A program made the translations under genes and the position numbers. This document shows, piece by piece, positions 1-7,723 of a DNA stretch of 64,000 nucleotides (position 1 is its first letter; each line of letters starts with the position of its first letter). Below the pieces are notes generated by a model that did no database searches, was not told where the DNA came from, and saw nothing but the letters and a program-made list of their open reading frames with translations. The DNA comes from Lysobacterales bacterium (GTDB taxonomy: Bacteria > Pseudomonadota > Gammaproteobacteria > Xanthomonadales > SZUA-5), in assembly GCA_022844165.1 (NCBI GenBank), contig JALHMH010000009.1, positions 1-64,000 on the forward strand, read 5' to 3'.

Positions 1-111
1 GCCCGCCTCTTGAACGAGCGGCCGCGCGAAACGCTGGGTTGGGATACGCCGGCCGAACGACTCGCGAAAGTCATTCAACAAAACTCAAACCGTGTTGCAC
101 TTGATTCTTGA
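1..111 (+). pseudogene. IS30-family transposase, C-terminal end only
   Basis: The first 36 codons of the window read in frame to a TGA at 109-111 and contain the motif LNERPRETLGWDTPAERL, which matches the conserved C-terminal end of IS30-family DDE transposases (N-x-R-P-R-x-x-L-G-W-x-T-P). The upstream part lies outside the window, so I cannot tell whether the element is complete. The right terminal inverted repeat probably lies around the stop codon, but its exact end cannot be fixed without the left end. It abuts the neighbouring minus-strand gene, whose last codons run into this transposase end. Confidence 0.75.
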
Positions 112-629
112 GACCGCCCTGTGTTGATCTCTTTTTTTGTGTCCGTTGTCAAAGACTGGTGTCGTTCACTGGCTTGAAGCGTAGCAAATGCTCCCACAAG
201 TGCAGCGGCGAGCGGAACACTATGGGCGTTCAGCAACTCCTGCCGCTTCGTGAATGGTAGATTTCCCATTAAGAGCAAAGCACCGGCACTCAAATTGCTT
301 CTCGCCATCTCCACAATGGAAGAGGCGCTAGGGTGCGACGAAGTTAGAGCAGTACCATTATCAAGGCTCTCTCTGAGTCGATTGTGTAGCTTAGCGAAAG
401 TTGCCTCCGCCCCATTGCTCTCGAACGTTTCCGCCAGGGAGATCAGACTATTAAAAAATGCAGTCTGCGCTCCCCATATTTGGTCTAATGCCTGGTACTC
501 GGCTCGACCTTCGACCTTCCAAAAATCGGACTCTGCCCGAGCCCAGGCCAAGAGATCCTCCGAGGTACTGAACTCGAATTCTCGCCCGCTTCTTGTTTCG
601 CTGGCCGTAAGTTTTCTCGGGAATTGCAC
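75..629 (-). CDS. hypothetical protein, 3' end altered by IS30 end
   Basis: This 184-residue reading frame starts at a GTG (629) preceded by a strong ribosome-binding site, GGAGG, 7 nt upstream, which makes it a credible gene. I do not recognise the family. The protein is soluble-looking and mostly helical, with several Trp and Glu residues in the first half and an Ala/Leu-rich helix around residues 115-150. The last dozen codons overlap the end of the IS30-type transposase and its terminal repeat region, so the natural C-terminus was probably lost when the element inserted. Base composition is less GC-rich than the housekeeping genes, consistent with accessory DNA. Function unknown. Confidence 0.5.
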   Translation of the reverse strand: MQFPRKLTASETRSGREFEFSTSEDLLAWARAESDFWKVEGRAEYQALDQIWGAQTAFFNSLISLAETFESNGAEATFAKLHNRLRESLDNGTALTSSHPSASSIVEMARSNLSAGALLLMGNLPFTKRQELLNAHSVPLAAALVGAFATLQASERHQSLTTDTKKEINTGRSQESSATRFEFC

Positions 630-1620
630 GTCGCGACCTCCAAATAAGTCTAACTAAAAATAGACGACACGAAGCCAACGCTGGGATGTCGCCTATTCCG
701 AATGGGACTTGCGCTTGACCTGTCCACCGGCACTTCCCTCATCAGTAGTCAAACCTAAAGTTTCGTGGATGGAGAGGGAACGAGCCCTCCAGGACCAGCG
801 CTGTGCGATCTATCGGGACTGCAACAGTTTGCACTTTGAGACGGCGTGTGTCGATCTTGACGGACACTTGATGTCAATGAAGTGTCCCTGAGCCGCAACC
901 GCCGGCGCCACGCCATCATCCAAGAACGCGGATAGCTCGACGCCGAGCGGCTGGGGTCTGTCGTTGGATGCTCATCGTCCGAGCACGAACCACAGGCAAT
1001 CGTTGCCAAATGCTCGTTGTTCGACGTCGAGTGAATTTCATTCGTCGTCGAGTGATCGAGCACACGTGCACGAACGCGCGGCGTTCGGCGTCGAGCAATT
1101 TTTGTTCGTCGTCGAGTGATCGAGCACTCGTGCACGAACGCGCGGCGTTCGGGGTCGAGTAATTTTTGTTCGGCATCGAGTAATCGACTATTCGTGCGCG
1201 AATGCGCGGCGTTCGGCGTCGAGCAGTTTTTGTTCGGCGTCGAATGAAATTCGTTCCCTGTCGGACAAATTTTGCTCGCCGTCGAATGAATTCTGTTCGG
1301 CGTCGGACAATTTTTGCCCGGCGGCGAGTGAATTTTGTTCGGCGTCGAATACGGTGCATGCGATGGCGTCGCATGGGCTTCGATGGGTGATGCCCGGTCT
1401 CGCCTGGGAGCGCCGACGTCCTCGGCGACATGTCTTCATCATTCTCCCGCCGCGCGATGTACTCATCGAGGCAGCGCATAGGCCCTGACAATTCGCAGAG
1501 CCGTTTTCCCCGAATGCCAATGGCCATCGCGTCCGCAGCGAGCGCCGCAACCTAATCAGCGGTCTGCTCCTATTCGCTGCGGCGTGCCGGATTCTTGACG
1601 ATCCTGCGTTGTTGAGTACC
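630..1620. other. gene-poor stretch upstream of kinase 1
   Basis: No convincing gene is seen in this stretch of almost 1 kb. At 862-887 lies an inverted repeat, GGACACTT and AAGTGTCC, separated by 10 nt. This and the flanking text (TGACGGACAC) remind me of IS21-type termini, but I cannot prove that. From about 1020 to 1370 the stretch is filled by a minisatellite, described separately. Long arginine-rich or Asp/Glu-rich open frames on the minus strand are products of that repeat. Confidence 0.6.
1020..1370. repeat. 21-bp minisatellite with 64-bp higher-order unit
   Basis: Imperfect tandem copies of a 21-bp unit of the form GTTCGGCGTCGAATGAATTTT fill this stretch. They are clearest at 1229-1350, where consecutive units are exactly 21 bp apart. 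Within it, a 64-bp unit beginning G(T)GATCGAGCAC is repeated three times with starts at 1052, 1116 and 1180. Because 21 is a multiple of three, all frames stay open for long distances and give heptad-repeat peptides such as RRRTKFT or FDAEQNS. There are no unique spacers of constant length, so this is not a CRISPR array. Confidence 0.8.
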
Positions 1621-4425
1621 ATGCCTACGCCCATGTCCGCCTCGCACAGCCAATTGCGCGCTTTGTTGGAAGCGGCGCTGGAACTCCCCAACAGCGCAGA
1701 GCGCGAAACGCTGTTGGCGGCCCACCCTGACCCGAGGTTGGCGCAGGAGGTGCGCGCGCTGCTCGGGCTGCAGGAGCAGGCATCGGCGCTGGACCTTGGC
1801 GCGGCAAGTCTGGCGCAGCTTGCCGCCGACGCCCAGGTCCTCCCCACGCGCATCGGGCCCTACCGCATTGTCGGCCTGCTCGGCTGCGGCGGCATGGGCG
1901 AGGTGTACCACGGGGTGCGCGACGACGGCAGTTTCGAGATGCATGTCGCCATCAAGGTGGTGCGCGACCTCCATTCGGCCGAACAGATCGCCCGCTTCGA
2001 ACGCGAGCGGGCGCTACTCGCGCGGCTGGAGCACCCGGCGATCGCGCGTGTGCTGGATGGCGGCCGCACCGAATCCGGTTTGCCCTGGATGGCGATCGAG
2101 CGTGTGGTCGGCCTGCCGTTCGACCAGTACGTGCGCGCCCACGGACTCGGTCTGCGCCAGCGCATCGAACTGCTGCTGGGGGTTCACGCGGCGGTCCAGT
2201 TCGCGCACCAGAACCTGATCGTGCATCGCGACCTGAAACCAGCGAACGTGCTGGTGGATGCCGATGGCCGGCCCCGGTTGCTGGATTTCGGCGTGGCCAA
2301 GCTGCTCGGCGAGGTCGACCACACCCAGACCGCCGGGCGCGCACCGATGACCTTCGCCTACGCCGCGCCGGAGCAAGTCCGCGGCGAGGCGATTACCACC
2401 GCCACCGATGTGTACGCCCTCGGCGTGATGCTGTACGAACTGTTGACCGGCGAACGGCCCCACAAACCCCGCGGCGAGAACCCGCTCAGCCTGCTCCAGG
2501 CAATCACCGACACCGATGCTACGGCGCCGAGCATTGCGCTGGAGAGACTCAGTCTTGGCACCGGCGTGGGTATCCCCGCCACCCAGCTTCGTGGCGATCT
2601 GGACACGATCTGCCTCAAGGCATTGAGCCGCGACCCGCAGCGGCGCTATGCCAGTGTCCAGGCTTTCGCCGACGACCTGCGCGCCTACCTCGAAAGCCGA
2701 CCGATCAGTGCGCGCCGCGACAGCGGCCGCTACCGGCTGGGCAAGTGGCTGCGGCGCAACCCGATGCTCGCCAGCAGCCTGATGCTATTGGCGCTGAGCA
2801 TTGTCGCTGGCGGATGGTTCAGCTATCGCTACGCCCGCGCTGCGAACCTGGAGACCGAGCGCGCACTGGCGCAACTGCGCGCCACCGACGCCCTGAGCCA
2901 GGTGCTGACCGGAATGTTCGCTGATGCCAGCCCCTACCGCAGCTCGCGCGCCGGCGTCACCGTGGAAAACCTGCTGCGCCTTGCCGCGCAGCGCGCGCAG
3001 ACCGAATTGCAGAGCGAACCCGATTTGCGCCTCAACGTCCAGAGCGATCTTGCCTTGGCGGTGCACTTCGCGGTGGATTCGGAACAGGGCCTCGCCCAGC
3101 TCAAGGACCTGTGGCAACAGGCGGAGCGCGATCCGACGGTGGCTCCGGAGGTCAAGCTCCGGGCGCTGCTGAATCTCATCAATGCCTACGACAATGCTGC
3201 CAAGACCGGCGACAGCGCAGAACTGAGGCCCAAGGTCGCGGCCTTCCGTCCCGAACCCGAAGCCGGTACGCTGCTGTGGTATCGGCGCCAGCGAGCGCTG
3301 CTGGACACCACCGACTACGCCCCCGATTCGATCGCTGCGCTGCGAGAGTTTGCGCGCCAGGCCAGCGGCTTCCGCGAGAGCTGGAAGTGGGAGACGCAGG
3401 CGATCCTGGCGCGCTACCTGCGCCGCGCCGGTCGCTTCGACGAATCCGACCCGCTGCACGAGCAGCTGATTGCCCACTACCGCGCATCCGGCGAACGCCT
3501 GGCATTGGCCTCGGTGCTACGCACCTCGGTGTACAAGGCAGCTTCCAGCCGCCACAAGGTCGAGCGGATCCAGGAGGCGCTCGATATCACCGTCGCCGAA
3601 CTGGGGGCGGATCACCCAGACACCTTGCTCACGCGGATGAACCTGATCGAGGCGCGGCTCGCGACCGGCGAGGTCGATCAGGTCGATGGTGAGTTCCTCG
3701 CGCTGATCGATCAGCAACGGCGCTACCGAAGTGAAGTCACGGTCGCGACCCTGGTCAACTATGTGCGTTACCTGATCGACCGGCGCGATTTCCGCCGCGC
3801 GGCGCCATTCGCGCAGGAAGCCCTGGCGCTCGCACCGGGCCTGAAGCTGAACAAGGATGCGCCGATGGCGCTGGCCCCGCGGCTCTACGCGCTGCAGGTG
3901 GAGCTGGGCCTGGGCCATCTGACGGCAGTAGCAGCGGACCTGCCAGCCCTGATCGAGGACGCTCGCCATGCGCCGCCGGCCTATTGGCGGATGTTGCTGC
4001 TGTCGGCCGAATTGAAGCAGCGCCAGGGCGCTCACCGCGAGGCACTGGCGACGGCACTGCAGGCGTTGGACGCGCTGCCCCCGCGGCCGGCTGATGCGCC
4101 GCCGACAGCGCATGAAGGGCGGGTGCAGTTGCTGCTCGGAGACCTGTACCTGACGCAGGGCGACCGGGTGCAGGCACGTGCCAGTCTCGAGCGCGCGCTG
4201 GCGGTCGATGCAGCCACGCCCGAACCTTGGGTCGTGTGGCCAGCACGCGCACAGTGGCTGCTGGCGGAGGCGCTTTCGGGAGAGCCGGGCCAGGACCAGC
4301 GTGCGGACGCGCTGCGCGAACAGGCGATGGATCGCATCGACAGGCTGACGCCGCAAGACGACCCCTGGCGCCGGGACCTGATTCGAGCCGGCGTTGCAGC
4401 GCCGCGGCAGGCCGATCCGCGCTGA
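1621..4425 (+). CDS. membrane Ser/Thr protein kinase with TPR-like C-terminus (kinase 1)
   Basis: This is a Hanks-type kinase of 934 residues. A short helical N-terminal region, whose LLAAHPDP segment is typical of xanthomonad kinases, precedes the catalytic domain at about 79-350. That domain has an intact glycine loop GCGGMG (88-93), catalytic Lys112, HRDLKPAN (202-209), DFG (222-224) and the APEQ activation-segment end. One membrane span follows at about 383-402, then about 500 residues of Ala/Leu-rich helical repeats of TPR type, presumably in the periplasm. I chose ATG 1621; a TTG at 1609 and an ATG at 1633 are alternatives, and no clear ribosome-binding site decides between them. Unlike kinase 2 it has no sigma factor gene directly upstream; the minisatellite lies there instead. 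Substrates are unknown. Confidence 0.9.
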   Translation: MPTPMSASHSQLRALLEAALELPNSAERETLLAAHPDPRLAQEVRALLGLQEQASALDLGAASLAQLAADAQVLPTRIGPYRIVGLLGCGGMGEVYHGVRDDGSFEMHVAIKVVRDLHSAEQIARFERERALLARLEHPAIARVLDGGRTESGLPWMAIERVVGLPFDQYVRAHGLGLRQRIELLLGVHAAVQFAHQNLIVHRDLKPANVLVDADGRPRLLDFGVAKLLGEVDHTQTAGRAPMTFAYAAPEQVRGEAITTATDVYALGVMLYELLTGERPHKPRGENPLSLLQAITDTDATAPSIALERLSLGTGVGIPATQLRGDLDTICLKALSRDPQRRYASVQAFADDLRAYLESRPISARRDSGRYRLGKWLRRNPMLASSLMLLALSIVAGGWFSYRYARAANLETERALAQLRATDALSQVLTGMFADASPYRSSRAGVTVENLLRLAAQRAQTELQSEPDLRLNVQSDLALAVHFAVDSEQGLAQLKDLWQQAERDPTVAPEVKLRALLNLINAYDNAAKTGDSAELRPKVAAFRPEPEAGTLLWYRRQRALLDTTDYAPDSIAALREFARQASGFRESWKWETQAILARYLRRAGRFDESDPLHEQLIAHYRASGERLALASVLRTSVYKAASSRHKVERIQEALDITVAELGADHPDTLLTRMNLIEARLATGEVDQVDGEFLALIDQQRRYRSEVTVATLVNYVRYLIDRRDFRRAAPFAQEALALAPGLKLNKDAPMALAPRLYALQVELGLGHLTAVAADLPALIEDARHAPPAYWRMLLLSAELKQRQGAHREALATALQALDALPPRPADAPPTAHEGRVQLLLGDLYLTQGDRVQARASLERALAVDAATPEPWVVWPARAQWLLAEALSGEPGQDQRADALREQAMDRIDRLTPQDDPWRRDLIRAGVAAPRQADPR

Positions 4426-4618
4426 GGCGCCGGCTGGCCTGGCATCCGTCGCAACCTGCGCGCCGCACGCATCGCTGACGCCAGAGATCGATCAGGAGAT
4501 TGTGGATGAGGTCAAAGCCGTTCGCGCCGAGCAGCGCGCTCGCCACGGATGAGCGCACTGCGTGCCGTTTTCGACGGGCTGCTCTGGCACGGGCCACCGA
4601 GTCTCCCGGCGCGATCGG

Positions 4619-5425
4619 TTACTCGAGCTTGCTGAGCGGCACGGGTGTTCCAGGCAACAACTGCGCACCATCGCGCTGGCTCATCACCAGCACCGCCGAT
4701 TTGTCGCTTGCAAAATCGATCGCAAACTCGCCGACATTGATGCTGGCAGCGGCAGACTGCGGAGCGAAATTGCAATCGGAGTTGGGAAATTGACCGGAAC
4801 ACGCAAACGGCACCGATGTCAGGCGATGGATCTTGCCGATCAGGCGCGTTGGCGTTTGCCAGCTGGCGTCCTGGAACAAGTGCCATCGAGGCGAACCGTC
4901 GCTGGCGTAATTCGTCCACATGCCCCAGACGCGATCGACATTGCGGTCTTTGTTGTGTTCAAGCACCAGGCCTGAGCCGCTTGCCTGCGGGAAGTACCAG
5001 GCGCCATCGACACGGTATTCGCTGATCCTGGGTGCGCTGCTGGAGCGGCTTTGAACCGCCAGATCTTGCTCGCCGAGGACTTCGCCCCTGGAGGTGGCGA
5101 GCGTGACACGCACAGTGCCGAAATCCACACCGCCCAAGTCCTCAAATCGTACCGAGGTTTCAACGCGATACGGGGTGAGCACAAAAAAACAGGCCCCGGG
5201 ATTGCCGGTATCCAGCGTCAGCAGACGGCGATGGAACCTGCCCGACATCGAGACGCGTTGTGGAACGCAACTGTCCCTCCAAATGCCGCTCACGGTCAGC
5301 GTGACCATCTCGCCAAAGACAATCTGTGCGGGTTCGGTGGTAATCCATCGGTGGTTGGTTTGCGCAAAAGCCTCGAGGGGCAAAGTCAACACCAGGGCCG
5401 CAACAGAACGCTGAAACAGTCTCAT
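4619..5425 (-). CDS. secreted protein with C-terminal GxWYFPQ module
   Basis: I chose the ATG at 5425, which gives 268 residues, because it is preceded by GAGGA and starts a clear signal peptide ending AFAQ at about residue 22. The mature protein has beta-rich text with one Cys pair in the first half. From about residue 145 it carries the pattern G-A-W-Y-F-P-Q-A-S-G-S-G followed by D-G-S-P-R-W. The same pattern occurs near the C-terminus of the lysyl endopeptidase at 43615-47115, so the two proteins share a module. Two further Cys lie near the C-terminus. It is convergent with kinase 1. No enzymatic motif is visible and the function is unknown; an extracellular or surface location is likely. 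Confidence 0.75.
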   Translation of the reverse strand: MRLFQRSVAALVLTLPLEAFAQTNHRWITTEPAQIVFGEMVTLTVSGIWRDSCVPQRVSMSGRFHRRLLTLDTGNPGACFFVLTPYRVETSVRFEDLGGVDFGTVRVTLATSRGEVLGEQDLAVQSRSSSAPRISEYRVDGAWYFPQASGSGLVLEHNKDRNVDRVWGMWTNYASDGSPRWHLFQDASWQTPTRLIGKIHRLTSVPFACSGQFPNSDCNFAPQSAAASINVGEFAIDFASDKSAVLVMSQRDGAQLLPGTPVPLSKLE

Positions 5426-6050
5426 TGCTTTGTCCTCATGAAAGTTTCTGGTCGGCGACACCGGCGCTTTGGCACCGAACAGGGTGCATCAGTGATTGGG
5501 AAGGCCGCCGACGAGGCCACAACGGGGCGGATCATTGGGCAGTTCCTGGCGAACCACCAAGGCACCTGGCAGGTCGATCAGTGCCGGAGGTTGCCGGAAA
5601 ATCGCCCGACTCTGAATACAACGCGGAAAATGCCGAGCTAACGGGTCACAAGTTCCACTTGCCCTTGTCACCCGATCTCGGCCTTCACAGAATCGTCCCG
5701 TCGGCGTAGCCGCCGGGCGTTCGGCTCGGCACACGCCTTTCGGCGTGTACGCGCCGATCCTCACCCCCCGGGCTTATCGGCGATCAACCTCCAGCGACGG
5801 GTTGGTAGCTTTCGCTGGCCTGACGAACTCGTGTTCGAAGGCATGTCCAGGCAAGGCACTCTTAGCGATATCGAACTCGCGATCGAGGGTGACGGCGGAC
5901 TCACACGCGTGGCGCCGCTTACCTGTGCTGATCTCGGACACGGCCGGCTCGGAACCGCTGAGCCAGTCCTGCTGGATTTAACCGACATCGCTTCGCTTGA
6001 CTAAGTCATCGGACTAAGCCTAATCTGAACGGCAAACGGGAGGCGCCACC
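5426..6050. other. intergenic stretch with possible gene remnant and hairpin
   Basis: No complete gene is recognised. A perfect hairpin, ACACGCC-TTTC-GGCGTGT, lies at 5731-5748 without a following T run. On the plus strand, a frame from about 5780 to the TAA at 6002-6004 encodes a protein-like text (with RWPDELVFEGMS and ending DLTDIASLD) but has no credible start or ribosome-binding site. It may be the 3' remnant of a lost gene. A minus-strand Pro-rich frame at 5489-5764 is unconvincing. GGGAGG just before 6051 is the ribosome-binding site of the antitoxin gene that follows. Confidence 0.45.
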
Positions 6051-6275
6051 ATGATCAATGTCCATGAGGCAAAAACCAACTTTTCCAAGTTGCTTGAGGA
6101 TGCGCATGCGGGCAAGGAGATCATCCTGGCCAAGGCAGGTGTGCCCTATGCGCGGCTCGTGCCGCTGGCACCAACCGAGACCGGTCGCAAACCCGGGCGC
6201 GTTCCGGAGATCGTGGATGCCGGCTTTTTTGAGCCCTTGCCGGACGCCGAGCTTGCCGCGTGGAATGGCGAATGA
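6051..6275 (+). CDS. Phd/YefM-type antitoxin
   Basis: This 74-residue protein begins M-I-N-V-H-E-A-K-T-N-F-S-K-L-L, the hallmark of the Phd/YefM (prevent-host-death) antitoxins, followed by the conserved I-x-L-A-K-x-G-x-P-x-A-R-L-V-P segment. The N-terminal half would bind the operator DNA and the C-terminal tail would neutralise the toxin. A strong ribosome-binding site, GGGAGG, precedes the ATG. The PIN-domain toxin gene starts 16 nt after its stop codon, so the two form a standard type II toxin-antitoxin operon, expected to be autoregulated. Confidence 0.9.
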   Translation: MINVHEAKTNFSKLLEDAHAGKEIILAKAGVPYARLVPLAPTETGRKPGRVPEIVDAGFFEPLPDAELAAWNGE

Positions 6276-6291
6276 GCGGAGGCGGTGTACC

Positions 6292-6678
6292 ATGAAGCTG
6301 CTGCTCGACACCCACACCTTGCTGTGGTGGAGCGCGAACGACCAGCGGCTGTCGGCCACGGCGCGTGCGGCAATAGCCCACGGCAACAACGAGGTCATGG
6401 TCAGTGCAGCCAGCGCGTGGGAGATCGCGACCAAAGCGCGCATCGGCAAACTCAAAGGCGTAGAAAGGTTGCTGTCCAACTTCGAGGCATTGATGTCAGC
6501 CGACCAATTCGTGCTGCTGGCCATGCATCACCCCCATGCCTTGCTTGCGGGCAGTTTTGCACACGAGCATCGCGATCCTTTTGATCGCATGTTGGCGGCA
6601 CAAGCCTTGATCGAAGGCGCGACATTGGTGACTGAAGACGCCGCATTGCGTGCTTTCGGGGCGAAAACGCTATGGTGA
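6292..6678 (+). CDS. PIN-domain toxin, partner of the Phd-type antitoxin
   Basis: This 128-residue protein is of the PIN family found beside Phd antitoxins. It starts M-K-L-L-L-D-T-H-T-L-L-W-W, with the first metal-binding Asp in LLDTH, the conserved S-A-A-S-A-W-E-I-A-T-K segment with its Glu, and the D-P-F-D-R-M-L-A-A-Q-A motif with the third acidic site. A final Asp occurs in V-T-E-D. Family members cut RNA, often tRNA. Length and motifs are complete, so the toxin is probably active. The start ATG at 6292 is preceded by GCGGAGGCGG. Confidence 0.9.
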   Translation: MKLLLDTHTLLWWSANDQRLSATARAAIAHGNNEVMVSAASAWEIATKARIGKLKGVERLLSNFEALMSADQFVLLAMHHPHALLAGSFAHEHRDPFDRMLAAQALIEGATLVTEDAALRAFGAKTLW

Positions 6679-6710
6679 AATGCGATGGCCCGCGGTGCTC
6701 ACAAGCTCGA

Positions 6711-6875
6711 CTAATGGTCGCGTATGACGACCTTGCGAGAAGTCAGCATCTCGCTACAACTCGCGAAACCCGTTTGCTGGTAGCGCCCGATGACGGCATC
6801 AAGATAGAAACGAACAGGGATACGCAGTAGCACAGGAAAGGTCAATCCCATTGACGCGGTGAATATGACCAGCAT
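6711..6875 (-). CDS. small hydrophobic ORF after the DUF2975/YozG pair
   Basis: This 54-codon frame starts at ATG 6875, 12 nt after the stop of the XRE-type regulator, with GGAGCG in front of the ATG. The first 25 residues (MLVIFTASMGLTFPVLLRIP) could form one membrane span; the rest is polar, ending KVVIRDH. I do not recognise it. The close spacing suggests a third gene of the minus-strand operon, but a chance frame cannot be excluded. Confidence 0.3.
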   Translation of the reverse strand: MLVIFTASMGLTFPVLLRIPVRFYLDAVIGRYQQTGFASCSEMLTSRKVVIRDH

Positions 6876-6887
6876 CGCTCCGCTTTC

Positions 6888-7106
6888 TCACTCGTCGCCA
6901 GAATGGCGCTCGAAAGCTAACAAGTCGCCCGGCTGACAGTCGAGCACATCGCAGATCTTGGCGAGAGTTTCGAATCTCACGCCACGGACCTTTCCGGCTC
7001 TGATCAGCGACAGGTTCTGCTCCGATAAACCGATCCGCCGGGCAAGCTCCTTTGAGCGCATCTTGCGCCGTGCCAGCATTACATCAAGCGTAAGGACGAT
7101 CCGCAT
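6888..7106 (-). CDS. XRE-family regulator, YozG type
   Basis: This 72-residue protein is almost entirely one Cro/C1-type helix-turn-helix domain. It has the features of the short YozG-type regulators: an LDVMLARRKM start, a recognition region containing LSEQNLSLIRAGKVRGVRFETL, and the conserved C-terminal CDVLDCQPGDLL. It lies 3 nt after the stop of the DUF2975 membrane protein, the usual partner of this family, and the two are surely co-transcribed. The protein probably autoregulates the operon. The DNA target is unknown. Confidence 0.85.
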   Translation of the reverse strand: MRIVLTLDVMLARRKMRSKELARRIGLSEQNLSLIRAGKVRGVRFETLAKICDVLDCQPGDLLAFERHSGDE

Positions 7107-7109
7107 GGC

Positions 7110-7646
7110 TCAGAGAATGTGCGCCTGCTCGTCAGCCAGCGAGTGTCCATGCTCGAAGACCAGAGCGAGTGCCAGCAGCAGGAAGGCGAAAAGGATGTGG
7201 CGCAGCTCCTGTGCACGAAAGGTCAAAGCCAATATGCGTTCGCCTTCGCCTGCATTCCAGCTGAGAACGATCCCCTCGATCGCCTGAACAAATGGAGCCG
7301 CAAGGGCGAGCGCGAACATGAGCATGGCAAATGTGCGGAAGCTGCCCACCGCACTCCGGGAAAAGGCTCTGTCCTCGGCGAACTCCCGAAAAATGCCCGC
7401 GAGACGTATCAGCGCGAAGCTGTTCAGGCCCGCAAAGAACAAGCCAAGAGCGATGCCAGCCATGCGCTGGCCGGGCGCCAAACCGGATGCTGGATAGGGA
7501 AGCCCGTCGAAAACGCCCCAATAGGTGCGGAACCAGTCTGGCCAGAGCCAAACTGATGCCGTCGCCACGGGCGCTAAAGTGGCGAGAACGAAACATAGTA
7601 AAAACATGGTCTTACACCACTTTCGCAAGCTGTCGTTGACTTTCAT
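7110..7646 (-). CDS. DUF2975 membrane protein
   Basis: This is a four-helix inner-membrane protein of 178 residues when started at ATG 7646, which has GAGGA upstream; an ATG at 7673 would add 9 residues but lacks a ribosome-binding site. Membrane spans lie at about 13-32, 60-85, 105-125 and 145-165. Between spans 2 and 3 it has F-R-E-F-A-E-D-R-A-F-S, and it ends with an acidic tail after E-H-G, as in DUF2975 (YoaS-like) proteins. Together with the following YozG-type regulator it forms a known two-gene module of unknown physiological role. Confidence 0.75.
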   Translation of the reverse strand: MKVNDSLRKWCKTMFLLCFVLATLAPVATASVWLWPDWFRTYWGVFDGLPYPASGLAPGQRMAGIALGLFFAGLNSFALIRLAGIFREFAEDRAFSRSAVGSFRTFAMLMFALALAAPFVQAIEGIVLSWNAGEGERILALTFRAQELRHILFAFLLLALALVFEHGHSLADEQAHIL

Positions 7647-7723
7647 CGGTTCCTCAGGATTAATGTCAGACATGAATTACTTAACGCCTTATTGGATCCT
7701 ATCAAACCCGAACCAGGAAAACG

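Noticed and set aside
1020..1370. possible CRISPR array
   Set aside because: Units are adjacent and imperfect, without unique spacers of constant length, and no cas genes are in the window.
916..1527. 203-residue arginine-rich minus-strand frame with heptad repeats
   Set aside because: It is produced by the 21-bp repeat, whose length keeps frames open; other frames give equally long Asp/Glu-rich text, and there is no ribosome-binding site.
3755..4597. 280-residue minus-strand frame opposite the 3' part of kinase 1
   Set aside because: It is Arg/Ala/Pro-rich shadow text against helical repeats on the plus strand, with no signal for translation.
5731..5748. hairpin ACACGCC-TTTC-GGCGTGT as terminator
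   Set aside because: No T run follows in either direction and it is more than 300 nt from the nearest gene end.
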